Below are positions 50,542 through 57,831 of a DNA stretch of 64,000 nt, piece after piece. A program made the translations under genes and the position numbers. Below the pieces are notes generated by a model. That model did no database searches and was not told the origin of the DNA. It was given only the letters and a program-made list of their open reading frames with translations. Each line of letters opens with the position of its first letter. Positions within the stretch are counted from its first letter, which is position 1. This stretch comes from Clostridia bacterium (GTDB taxonomy: Bacteria; Bacillota; Clostridia; UMGS1883), in NCBI GenBank assembly GCA_017472685.1, contig JAFUOO010000004.1, positions 94,903-158,902 on the forward strand, given 5' to 3'.

Positions 50542-51589
50542 AAAGACAAAAGCCCCCAAGGCTCCTAAGGCTAAAAAGCTCGGCTTCTTTGCATGGTTGA
50601 AGGAAGCATGGAACGATAATTCCATCACCGATCCCCTCGTATGTAAGAGAACTCTTCAGGGCTTGGTATTCAAGTTCTTCGGTATCACAGTTATTCTGGG
50701 TATGTGCTTTGCAATTTTGTATCCTATCTTAAAGCTTTTCCCCATGATTCTTTGTGACGTTGAAGACCTTGGTAACCCCGACGTTGTATGGATTCCCATC
50801 CATTACTCCGTCGTAAGCTTCAAGGCTGCTATAAGATTGGTGTTCGGTAACTTCTCAACAATGTTCCTTTCACTTCTTTATGCGGCTGTAACAGCCTTTA
50901 TCCAGGTTGTTATCTGTGCTATGGCAGGTTACACAATCGGTAGAATCAAGATCCCCTTTAAGGGCTTGGTTTTTGGTCTGGTGGTATTCCAGTTCGTTGT
51001 ACCTCCTCAGTCACTTCTTATTTCTCAGTACCTGAACTTCAAGAACTTTGATATTTTAGGTATCTTCCAGCTCACAACAGGCGACACTGTTGACCTTATC
51101 AACAACCCCATCACACTTTATCTGCTCTCACTTCTCGGTCAGGGCTTAAAGCAGAGCTTGTTCATCTACATTTTCTCTTCCTTCTTCCAGGGTCTTCCCA
51201 AGGAATTGGAAGAAGCAGCTCTCATCGACGGTTGCGGCTTCTACAAGACATATCTTAAGATTGCTCTTCCCAACGCCGTACCTTCCATCATGGTTGTTGC
51301 AGTGCTCTCCTTCATCTGGAACTACGGCGATACATACTACACAGGTTACTTCCATCCCGATGGACCTTACCTTGCAATGAAGCTCAATCAGCAGTTTGCA
51401 GCTACAAACGCAAACACTGTTACAGACGCAGTTGCTAAGTGGTATGACAAGCCCGCAGCATCCTCTTTTACATACGATGCTGTTAAGCAGGCGGCAGTTC
51501 TCATTTACCTCATTCCTCTTCTTGTTATCTACTTTATCGTACAGAAGAGACTTGTTGAAAACTTTGCAGCCAGCGGTATTGTTGGTTAA
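50534..51589 (+). CDS. Carbohydrate ABC transporter permease, pair 2 (MalG type)
   Basis: A 351-aa permease, longer than the usual 275-310, with an EAA loop EAALIDGCGFYKTYLKIALP. The extra length comes from a Lys/Ala/Pro-rich N-terminal tail (SKKTKAPKAPKAKKLG) and an extended final extracellular loop (about 275-320). GTG at 50534 gives the start most like its partner gene; TTG at 50531 is also possible. It overlaps its partner by 8 bases and is the last gene of the locus, followed by a strong terminator. Confidence 0.9.
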   Translation: MSKKTKAPKAPKAKKLGFFAWLKEAWNDNSITDPLVCKRTLQGLVFKFFGITVILGMCFAILYPILKLFPMILCDVEDLGNPDVVWIPIHYSVVSFKAAIRLVFGNFSTMFLSLLYAAVTAFIQVVICAMAGYTIGRIKIPFKGLVFGLVVFQFVVPPQSLLISQYLNFKNFDILGIFQLTTGDTVDLINNPITLYLLSLLGQGLKQSLFIYIFSSFFQGLPKELEEAALIDGCGFYKTYLKIALPNAVPSIMVVAVLSFIWNYGDTYYTGYFHPDGPYLAMKLNQQFAATNANTVTDAVAKWYDKPAASSFTYDAVKQAAVLIYLIPLLVIYFIVQKRLVENFAASGIVG

Positions 51590-51596
51590 AAACTTT

Positions 51597-51629
51597 AAAA
51601 GACGTCCAAGAAATTGGACGTCTTTTTTG
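51597..51629 (+). terminator. Terminator of the 37.6-51.6 kb locus
   Basis: AAAAGACGTCCAA pairs with TTGGACGTCTTTT (13 bp) around GAAA, followed by a T-run. Confidence 0.92.
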
Positions 51630-51644
51630 TTTTTAACCAACAGT

Positions 51645-51737
51645 GAGATAAATCCCTGACGGGATTTGTGATATTCCCCTTCGGGGAGTGATATGTCTGC
51701 GACGCGATATGTTCGGCTGTGCCGAACGTGTTTTTTT
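51645..51737 (+). repeat. Modular hairpin repeat with GATAT linkers
   Basis: Successive small hairpins AATCCC-TGAC-GGGATT (51651), TCCCC-TTC-GGGGA (51675), GTC-TGC-GAC (51695) and GTTCGGC-TGT-GCCGAAC (51711), joined by GTGATAT or CGATAT linkers; the last is followed by a T-run. Similar chains of variable hairpins joined by a fixed short linker are dispersed in gut Clostridia (recalled). The rest up to 51836 shows nothing recognisable. Confidence 0.6.
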
Positions 51738-51836
51738 GTGAGTGGAGGGTTCTTATATCGCATTCCTAAAGCAAATATATCGCCAAAGAAATTTAGGTTA
51801 TTGATGATGAAATCCGCATTTGGCGGGTTATTTGTG

Positions 51837-51865
51837 TTGCGAGGAAGGGGAAAGCGTGATATAAT
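51837..51865 (+). promoter_or_regulatory. Promoter of the NUDIX gene group
   Basis: TTGCGA (51837-51842), a 17-base spacer and TATAAT (51860-51865), 35 bases before the ATG. Confidence 0.75.
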
Positions 51866-51899
51866 TAATATGTAAATAAAATGTTTGAACGGTGATATT

Positions 51900-52352
51900 A
51901 TGGACAGAAGCGAAAAGGTTATTCTGACAAATATGTGCATGGTATATGATGGCAACAGGGTGCTGGTACAGAACAGGGTCAAACCCGGGTGGGAGGGCAT
52001 TGCTTTCCCGGGCGGGCACGTTGAAAAGGGTGAATCCTTTACCGATAGCGTTATCCGCGAGGTAAAAGAGGAAACAGGACTTGTAATCAGAAATCCCAGG
52101 ATGTGTGGCATCAAAAGCTGGTACACAAATGATAATAGCCGATATATAATACTTTTTTATAAAACAGACAAGTTTTCGGGCACACTGCAATCCTCATCCG
52201 AGGGCGAGGTTTTCTGGGCAGATGTAAAGGATGTGCCCAAAATGAAGCTTGCCTACGGCTTTGACGACATGCTCAAAGTCTTTACAGATGACGATTTAAG
52301 CGAGTTTTACTACTACACGGAAAACGGCGAATGGAAGCATAAGTTGAAATAA
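51900..52352 (+). CDS. NUDIX hydrolase (MutT/8-oxo-dGTP diphosphatase-like)
   Basis: A 150-aa NUDIX protein; the catalytic box reads GHVEKGESFTDSV then IREVKEETGLV, with the expected Glu residues for metal binding. It also has GWEGIAFPGGH and SSSEGEVFWADVKDVPKM. It is close to YtkD/MutT-type enzymes that clear oxidised or excess nucleotides. ATG at 51900 has only a weak GGTGAT site; an in-frame TTG lies 15 bases upstream. First gene of a small plus-strand group. Confidence 0.9.
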   Translation: MDRSEKVILTNMCMVYDGNRVLVQNRVKPGWEGIAFPGGHVEKGESFTDSVIREVKEETGLVIRNPRMCGIKSWYTNDNSRYIILFYKTDKFSGTLQSSSEGEVFWADVKDVPKMKLAYGFDDMLKVFTDDDLSEFYYYTENGEWKHKLK

Positions 52353-52365
52353 AGGGGCGATTTTG

Positions 52366-52794
52366 ATGAGCTTTAAGCTTGGGTTACCGATTATAGCAAT
52401 TCCGGCAATTATTATGGGAATTATATGTATAATGCAGTGGCGAAATAATAGAAACCGGGAACATGTGATTATAAATGGGCAAATTATCGGTTTTTCAAAA
52501 CGAACAAACAGTAATGGCACATATTTTTATCCGATTTTTGAGTATTTTTATAACGGAAATACATACAAAAATGAAGGGAAATTTGGTACGGCAACAATAA
52601 AAAACGGTAAAAAAGCACCCATGTCGAAATACCAAGAGGGTGACGAAATAGAAGTGTTGGTGTTTTGTGACGACCCCTCAACGGGAATGATAAATACCAA
52701 GGGGAATATTAATCTTTCACTATACTTTGGAATGGGTGCATTAGCTTTAGGAGTATTGCTTGGAACGATTTGGTTTTTAGTTTGGGGAGTGTGA
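52366..52794 (+). CDS. DUF3592-like membrane protein
   Basis: A 142-aa protein with a membrane helix at each end (about 5-22 and 118-140) and a beta-rich middle domain (FYPIFEYFYNGNTYKNEGKF, then VLVFCDDPSTGMI), the layout of DUF3592 proteins. Function unknown. ATG at 52366 follows AGGGGCGA. It lies 13 bases after the NUDIX gene and five bases before the next, so is co-transcribed. Confidence 0.7.
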   Translation: MSFKLGLPIIAIPAIIMGIICIMQWRNNRNREHVIINGQIIGFSKRTNSNGTYFYPIFEYFYNGNTYKNEGKFGTATIKNGKKAPMSKYQEGDEIEVLVFCDDPSTGMINTKGNINLSLYFGMGALALGVLLGTIWFLVWGV

Positions 52795-52799
52795 TATAT

Positions 52800-53276
52800 A
52801 TGTTTCGTGAACTTGCAAGAAAAAAGAAGCAAATTACAAATGAAGAATGTATTGAAATATTGAAAAATGAAAAACGCGGCGTTTTGTCCGTTCTGGGTGA
52901 CGGGGGGTATCCCTACGGCATGCCCATGAATCACTTCTACAATGAGGCTGACGGAAATATCTATTTCCACTCAGGGAAGGAAGGTCACAGAAGTGATGCA
53001 ATAAAAAAGTGCGACAAAGCATCCTTTTGTGTGTATGACAAGGGCTACGTCAACGAGGGCGAATGGGCGCTTAACATAAAAAGTGTAATTGTTTTCGGCA
53101 GGCTTGAGGTTGTGGAGGATATTGATAAAATAATTGATATAACACGAAGGCTCAGCTACAAATTTACAAAGGATGATGCATATATTGAAAACGAAATTAA
53201 GCTCTATGCCCACAAAACACAGCTTTTGAGGATTACTGTGGAGCATATGTGCGGCAAATTGGTTGCAGAGGCATAA
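52800..53276 (+). CDS. Pyridoxamine 5'-phosphate oxidase-like FMN-binding protein
   Basis: A 158-aa protein of the split-barrel flavin family (NimA/PNPOx-like): KRGVLSVLGDGGYPYGMPMN, IYFHSGKEGHRSDAIKKCDK and VIVFGRLEVVED mark the flavin-binding barrel. Members reduce or bind small redox compounds, including nitroimidazoles; the actual substrate is unknown. ATG at 52800 follows GGGAGTG directly after the previous stop. Next gene starts 14 bases later. Confidence 0.85.
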   Translation: MFRELARKKKQITNEECIEILKNEKRGVLSVLGDGGYPYGMPMNHFYNEADGNIYFHSGKEGHRSDAIKKCDKASFCVYDKGYVNEGEWALNIKSVIVFGRLEVVEDIDKIIDITRRLSYKFTKDDAYIENEIKLYAHKTQLLRITVEHMCGKLVAEA

Positions 53277-53290
53277 AGGAGAATTGTTTA

Positions 53291-53908
53291 ATGAAAACAC
53301 TCTGTATATTTTTAAGCGCAGTTATGCTGTTTGTTCTGCCCTCCTGCGGAAAAAGGGAAGAGACGGCAGTGCTTTCTCAGGAAGAAATAAATGAACTCAA
53401 TAACGCCTACCTGAAAGCCAAGGAAAATGGCGACTATATCAGCATGAACAAGGCAAAGCGCCGTCTTGGTGATAAAGATTATGACTACAGCTACTCGGGT
53501 AGTCTGACAGAATATGACTATTCTTATACCGATGATGAGGGGAAATTACAGACAGGCGTGGTATATATGCTTAACCTGTACAACGCTTTTCCAAAGGATG
53601 AATGTGCAAAGATTGCCGACAGACAGAGCCTTGAAGAAAATGATTTTATCGTTATGGACTACAGCTTTTTTAATAACCCTTGCTTTCAGGTCAGAAATTC
53701 CTACAAAGCAGAAAACGATGAGCAGATAAGAAAGGTTATCGACATTCTGCTTCGGTACGACAAAGAGAAAAACACACCATGGGAAAGAAGCAAGGAAAGC
53801 ATGGAGGCAGAGTGGTTTCTGCACAATTTTTCCTACGAGGCGCAGTTTGAAACAGAGCGTGCCATGCATGTGGATTTTGACAATAAAGACGAAGATGTAT
53901 ATAAGTAG
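53291..53908 (+). CDS. Hypothetical lipoprotein (205 aa)
   Basis: Not recognised. Signal peptide with lipobox LPSC (Cys19) and a mature acidic, Tyr-rich domain (DYSYSGSLTEYDYSYTDDEG, then VVYMLNLYNAFPKDECAKIA). ATG at 53291 follows AAAGGAGAA. It belongs to the NUDIX-to-lipoprotein plus-strand group; the next lipoprotein begins 15 bases later. Confidence 0.7.
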   Translation: MKTLCIFLSAVMLFVLPSCGKREETAVLSQEEINELNNAYLKAKENGDYISMNKAKRRLGDKDYDYSYSGSLTEYDYSYTDDEGKLQTGVVYMLNLYNAFPKDECAKIADRQSLEENDFIVMDYSFFNNPCFQVRNSYKAENDEQIRKVIDILLRYDKEKNTPWERSKESMEAEWFLHNFSYEAQFETERAMHVDFDNKDEDVYK

Positions 53909-53923
53909 AAAGAGGTGTCATTT

Positions 53924-54565
53924 ATGAAAAAATTTATAATAGTATTTATGTGCCTGGCTCTGAGCGCTGTGCTTCTTAGTGGCTGTGGTTGTGACCGAAA
54001 CGGCGCTGTTGACCCGACAGAAGCAACGGAAACTGTAACTGAGGAAGCAACCGAGGCGGCAACAGGGGAAGAGGTAGAGCTTTTGCCCATTGAAGGCAGC
54101 CTTGACATGATATTTTCCTCGGGCGCAGGAGCATGGGAAAGCCACATTTCACTTAGCCCCGACGGCAGCTTCACAGGCGGTTATCATGACATGGATATGG
54201 GCTCCTCGGGCGAGGGATATGAGGCAACTGTTTACGAAAGCGAATTCAAAGGCAAATTTTCAAACTTCAGCAAGCTTTCAGACTACGCTTATTCAATGAC
54301 CCTTGAAACCGTGGAAACGGAAAAAGAAGCAGGCACTGAAAAAATCGAGGATTGGGACGGAGTAAGGGTGCGCGTTGTTGCATCCTCAGCTCTCGGCATT
54401 GCAGACGGCACGGATTTTGTTCTGTATCTGCCCGAAACCCCCACAGCTGAGCTTGATGAAGAGTTTCTGTATTGGCGACCCGGATTTGGTGAGAAAGGCG
54501 AAACCCTTGGTTGCTACGGCTTGTATAACATAGCAGGGGAGACAGGCTTTTTCACCTATGAATAA
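53924..54565 (+). CDS. Hypothetical lipoprotein with acidic linker (213 aa)
   Basis: Not recognised. Lipobox LLSGC (Cys21), then a Glu/Ala/Thr-rich linker (DPTEATETVTEEATEAATGE) and a compact beta-rich domain (about 55-213) with SHISLSPDGSFTGGYHDMDM, resembling small lipocalin-like stress lipoproteins. The linker is shared in style with three other surface proteins in this window. ATG at 53924 follows AGAGGTG. Confidence 0.7.
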   Translation: MKKFIIVFMCLALSAVLLSGCGCDRNGAVDPTEATETVTEEATEAATGEEVELLPIEGSLDMIFSSGAGAWESHISLSPDGSFTGGYHDMDMGSSGEGYEATVYESEFKGKFSNFSKLSDYAYSMTLETVETEKEAGTEKIEDWDGVRVRVVASSALGIADGTDFVLYLPETPTAELDEEFLYWRPGFGEKGETLGCYGLYNIAGETGFFTYE

Positions 54566-54610
54566 TGCAAAAATATTTAAAATGTTGCATAATTATTCGT
54601 GCAAAATGTA

Positions 54611-54639
54611 TTGACTTTTCCATGAAATAGTGGTATATT
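54611..54639 (+). promoter_or_regulatory. Promoter of the amino-acid ABC operon
   Basis: TTGACT (54611-54616), a 17-base spacer and TATATT (54634-54639), 58 bases before the ATG. No T-box or riboswitch is evident. Confidence 0.8.
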
Positions 54640-54696
54640 CTTAATGTTGAGAAAACTCAATACATAAATGTTCAAATTTGAAAGGAAGTAGTTAAA

Positions 54697-55488
54697 ATGA
54701 AAAAGATTTTAACAATCGCACTTTGCCTTATGCTTGCTCTTTCTCTTGCAGCTTGCGGCGGCAACACAGTAGTTGAAGAAGCTACAGACGCAACAGAAGC
54801 ACAGGAAAAGCCCGTTCTCACAATGGCAACAAATGCAGAATTCCCTCCCTATGAATTCTACGACGGTGAAACAATCGTAGGTATCGATGCTGAAGTTGCA
54901 GCAGTTATCGCTGAAAAGCTCGGCATGGAACTCGAAATCGTTGACACAGCATTTGACTCCATCATTCCTGCTATCGTTGCAGGTAAGTACAGCATGGGTA
55001 TGGCTGGTATGACAGTTACCGAAGAAAGACTTGAAGAAGTAAACTTCTCTACAAGCTACGCTAAGGGCGTACAGGTTGTTATCGTTCCTGTTGATTCTGA
55101 AATCAAGACAGTTGACGACCTCTTTGGTGACAAGAACTACACAATCGGTGTTCAGACAGGTACAACAGGTGACCTTTACTCCACATGGGACATCGAAGAC
55201 GAAGGTCTTGGTACAGTTTCCCGTTACAACAAGGGTGCAGACGCTGTTGAAGCACTTAAGGTTGGTAAGGTTGACTGCGTAATCATCGACAACGAGCCCG
55301 CTAAGGCATTTGTTGCAGATAGCGAAGGTCTTGTAATTCTTGACACAGCATACGCTGAAGAAGACTACGCTATCGCAGTAGCTAAGGAAAACACAGAGCT
55401 TCTTGCTGACATCAATGCAGCACTTGAAGAGCTCATGGCTGACGGTACACTTCAGTCTATCGTTGACAAGTACATTTCCGCTGAATAA
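54697..55488 (+). CDS. Polar amino-acid ABC transporter substrate-binding lipoprotein
   Basis: A 263-aa family 3 binding protein, lipobox LAAC (Cys20), a short EEATDATEAQEK linker, then the binding fold: ATNAEFPPYEFYDGETIVGI (Arg/Glu-site entry), AAVIAEKLGMELEIVDTAFD, GMAGMTVTEERLEEVNFS, GTTGDLYSTW. It resembles glutamine/cystine/basic amino-acid binding proteins; the exact ligand is open. A hairpin separates it from the permease gene, probably giving the binding protein a higher level than the rest. Confidence 0.93.
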   Translation: MKKILTIALCLMLALSLAACGGNTVVEEATDATEAQEKPVLTMATNAEFPPYEFYDGETIVGIDAEVAAVIAEKLGMELEIVDTAFDSIIPAIVAGKYSMGMAGMTVTEERLEEVNFSTSYAKGVQVVIVPVDSEIKTVDDLFGDKNYTIGVQTGTTGDLYSTWDIEDEGLGTVSRYNKGADAVEALKVGKVDCVIIDNEPAKAFVADSEGLVILDTAYAEEDYAIAVAKENTELLADINAALEELMADGTLQSIVDKYISAE

Positions 55489-55503
55489 TTAACATAACAA
55501 AAA

Positions 55504-55534
55504 AAGGGAGCAGGGAAACCCGCTCCCTTATTTT
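55504..55534 (+). terminator. Intra-operon hairpin/attenuator
   Basis: AAGGGAGC(A)GGG pairs with CCCGCTCCCTT around AAA, between binding-protein and permease genes. Confidence 0.7.
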
Positions 55535-55547
55535 AGGAGAGAATAAC

Positions 55548-56276
55548 ATGTCAGAATTTTTTCAGACTTTACAATCTGACTTTATAAAATGCTTTATAAC
55601 AAAGTCCCGTTGGAAGCTTATATGGGACGGTCTCGGTGCGACACTTCAGATCACTCTCTTTGCATGTCTGATGGGTATTGCCATTGGTCTTGTTGTAGCC
55701 GTTATAAGAAGCACTTATGACAAGTACGGCAAGGAAATGCGCAACCCCTTAGGCAAGGCTCTTTTGAGTGTAACTAATTTCTTTTGTAATATATATCTTA
55801 CTGTTATCCGAGGAACGCCCGTTGTAGTTCAGCTCATGATTATGTACTACATCGTTTTTGCGTCCTCAAGAAACAGCGTAATGATTGCAGTTGTGGCATT
55901 TGGCATCAATTCCGGTGCTTACGTTGCGGAAATTTACCGTTCAGGCATCATGAGCATTGACCAGGGGCAGGTGGAAGCAGGCAGAAGCCTTGGCTTCGGG
56001 TATATCAGAACAATGATGTACATTGTTTTCCCCCAGGCATTCAAGAGCGTTTTGCCCACACTTGCAAACGAATTTATTGTGCTTTTAAAGGAAACCTCTG
56101 TTGCAGGTTACGTTGCAATTCAGGATCTTACAAAGGGCGGCGATATTATCAGAGGTGCTACATATGAAACCTTCATGCCTCTTCTTACTGTAGCTGCAAT
56201 TTATCTTGTACTGGTAATATTCTTCACAAGGCTTGTAAGCATTCTTGAAAGGAGATTGAGAAACAGTGAACGATAA
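55548..56276 (+). CDS. Amino-acid ABC transporter permease
   Basis: A 242-aa HisM/GlnP-type permease with about five hydrophobic segments and EAA-like loop [20 protein letters not shown]. It probably forms a homodimer, since only one permease gene is present. ATG follows TAGGAGAG. Overlaps the ATPase gene by 11 bases. Confidence 0.93.
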   Translation: MSEFFQTLQSDFIKCFITKSRWKLIWDGLGATLQITLFACLMGIAIGLVVAVIRSTYDKYGKEMRNPLGKALLSVTNFFCNIYLTVIRGTPVVVQLMIMYYIVFASSRNSVMIAVVAFGINSGAYVAEIYRSGIMSIDQGQVEAGRSLGFGYIRTMMYIVFPQAFKSVLPTLANEFIVLLKETSVAGYVAIQDLTKGGDIIRGATYETFMPLLTVAAIYLVLVIFFTRLVSILERRLRNSER

Positions 56277-57012
56277 TGTAATTATAAAAACAGAAAACCT
56301 TTGCAAATATTACGGCAAAGATATCCATGCATTGGAAAATGTTTCTGCCGAAATAAAAAAAGGCGAGGTTGTTGTTGTAATCGGCCCTTCCGGCTCGGGT
56401 AAGTCCACATTTCTTCGCTCCTTAAATCTTCTTGAAGACGCAACAAGCGGCAAGGTGTTCTTTGAGGGTGTTGACATTACCGACCCTAAGGTAAACATCA
56501 ATCTGCACCGCCAGAAAATGGGCATGGTTTTCCAGCAGTTCAATCTCTTTCCCCATATGACAGTTCTCAAAAACCTCACCTTAGCACCCACAAAGCTCAA
56601 GGGTATGAAGGCAAAGGAAGCAGAAGAGCTTGCTCTTAAGATGCTTGAGAAGGTTGGTCTTGCGGACAGAGCAAATGCATACCCCAGCCAGCTTTCAGGC
56701 GGACAGAAGCAGAGAGTGGCAATTGTGCGTGCTCTTTGCATGAGCCCCGAGGTAATGCTTTTCGACGAGCCCACAAGCGCTCTTGACCCCGAAATGGTTG
56801 GCGAGGTTTTGTCTGTAATGAAAAATCTGGCAAAGGAAGGCATGACCATGGTTGTGGTAACACACGAAATGGGCTTCGCAAAGGAAGTTGCCGACAGGGT
56901 TATTTTCATGGCAGAGGGCTCTATTGTTGAACAGGGCACTCCCGAGGAAATTTTCTCAAACCCCAAGGACGAAAGAACTCAGGGCTTCTTGAAATCAGTA
57001 TTGAATGTATAA
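56266..57012 (+). CDS. Amino-acid ABC transporter ATP-binding protein (GlnQ type)
   Basis: A 248-aa ABC ATPase: Walker [21 protein letters not shown]-loop [18 protein letters not shown], signature [15 protein letters not shown], Walker [15 protein letters not shown] and switch His (THEMGFA). Complete and of usual length. GTG at 56266 lies inside the permease end. It is the only ATPase of an importer seen in this window; it belongs to the polar amino-acid family and is not expected to serve the sugar permeases. Confidence 0.95.
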   Translation: MNDNVIIKTENLCKYYGKDIHALENVSAEIKKGEVVVVIGPSGSGKSTFLRSLNLLEDATSGKVFFEGVDITDPKVNINLHRQKMGMVFQQFNLFPHMTVLKNLTLAPTKLKGMKAKEAEELALKMLEKVGLADRANAYPSQLSGGQKQRVAIVRALCMSPEVMLFDEPTSALDPEMVGEVLSVMKNLAKEGMTMVVVTHEMGFAKEVADRVIFMAEGSIVEQGTPEEIFSNPKDERTQGFLKSVLNV

Positions 57013-57018
57013 AAAACG

Positions 57019-57047
57019 GGGATATTGCGTCAGGCAATATCCCTTTT
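57019..57047 (+). terminator. Terminator of the amino-acid ABC operon
   Basis: GGGATATTGC pairs with GCAATATCCC around GTCAG, followed by TTTT. Confidence 0.85.
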
Positions 57048-57065
57048 CTCGTAGAGGTGATAAAA

Positions 57066-57809
57066 TTGCAGGAATTACTTGAAGTGTCGGTTAAAGAAAA
57101 TACACAAAAATGGCAGGTTTTTTCTTCTTCAACCTTGAAAGTCATGGCGTGCCTTTTTATGCTTATTGACCATGTAGGGGCAGAAATATTTACCGATATT
57201 GAAGTTTTGAGGCTTGTAGGACGGCTTGCATATCCTGTATTTGCCTACTTAATTGCAGAAGGCTGTAAATATACCAAAAACAAATTCAGATATTTTGTTA
57301 ACATATTTACCCTCGGTGTTTTTTGCGAAGCGGTTTATATCTGTTTTTCGGGTGAATACTACGGTAATATCCTGCTGACCTTTTCCTTGTCTGTACTGAT
57401 GATTTACGCAATGCAGAATGTCAAGGAGGCTTACGCCTTTGAAAGAGCAACAAGCATTGCCATTTTTGTCTTAAGTGTAATTCTTACATATATTATAAGC
57501 AGCACAATAGGTGTTGATTATGGCTTCTGGGGTGCTGTTGCGCCGCTTTTCCCTGCTTTATGTGACCACATAAAATTGCCTGAAAGATTAAATGTGCTGA
57601 ATATTAAAGCAGCTGCATTTTTCATAGGGCTTTTGCTCATTGCGGCAGATATCGGCGGAAATCAGTGGTGGAGCCTTTGGGCAGTTATCCTGCTTTTTAT
57701 GTATAACGGAAAGCGGGGAAACAACCGTCTTAAGTATGCTTTTTACATATTTTACCCTGTACACTTAGCCTTGATAGGTATAATTTCAATGATAATAAAA
57801 AATGCTTGA
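57066..57809 (+). CDS. TraX family membrane protein
   Basis: A 247-aa polytopic membrane protein with about eight hydrophobic segments. The TraX signature is visible: STLKVMACLFMLIDHVGAEI, then VGRLAYPVFAYLIAEGCKYT, and a C-terminal YAFYIFYPVHLALIGIISMI. TraX proteins are acyltransferase-3-like; the founding member acetylates F-pilin, and chromosomal members in Firmicutes likely acetylate envelope components. TTG at 57066 sits 7 bases after AGAGGTG; GTG 57057 lies within that site. No conjugation genes are near. Confidence 0.85.
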   Translation: MQELLEVSVKENTQKWQVFSSSTLKVMACLFMLIDHVGAEIFTDIEVLRLVGRLAYPVFAYLIAEGCKYTKNKFRYFVNIFTLGVFCEAVYICFSGEYYGNILLTFSLSVLMIYAMQNVKEAYAFERATSIAIFVLSVILTYIISSTIGVDYGFWGAVAPLFPALCDHIKLPERLNVLNIKAAAFFIGLLLIAADIGGNQWWSLWAVILLFMYNGKRGNNRLKYAFYIFYPVHLALIGIISMIIKNA

Positions 57810-57829
57810 GAAAATCTCAAGCATTTTTT
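57797..57829. terminator. Bidirectional terminator
   Basis: AAAAAATGCTTGAGA pairs with TCTCAAGCATTTTTT, between the convergent TraX and copper-amine-oxidase-like genes. Confidence 0.88.
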
Positions 57830-57831
57830 TG

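Noticed and set aside
51645..51737. CRISPR array
   Set aside because: The units are short hairpins with different stems and 6-8 base linkers; there are no constant 25-40 base repeats, spacers or cas genes. No CRISPR array was seen elsewhere in the window.
51146..52126. Minus-strand open frame of 326 codons spanning the locus terminator
   Set aside because: It crosses a permease gene, a terminator, a hairpin repeat and the NUDIX gene, so it cannot be a natural gene.
57066..57809. Conjugation locus suggested by the TraX-like gene
   Set aside because: TraX-like proteins are common chromosomal acyltransferase-type proteins and no other transfer gene is near.
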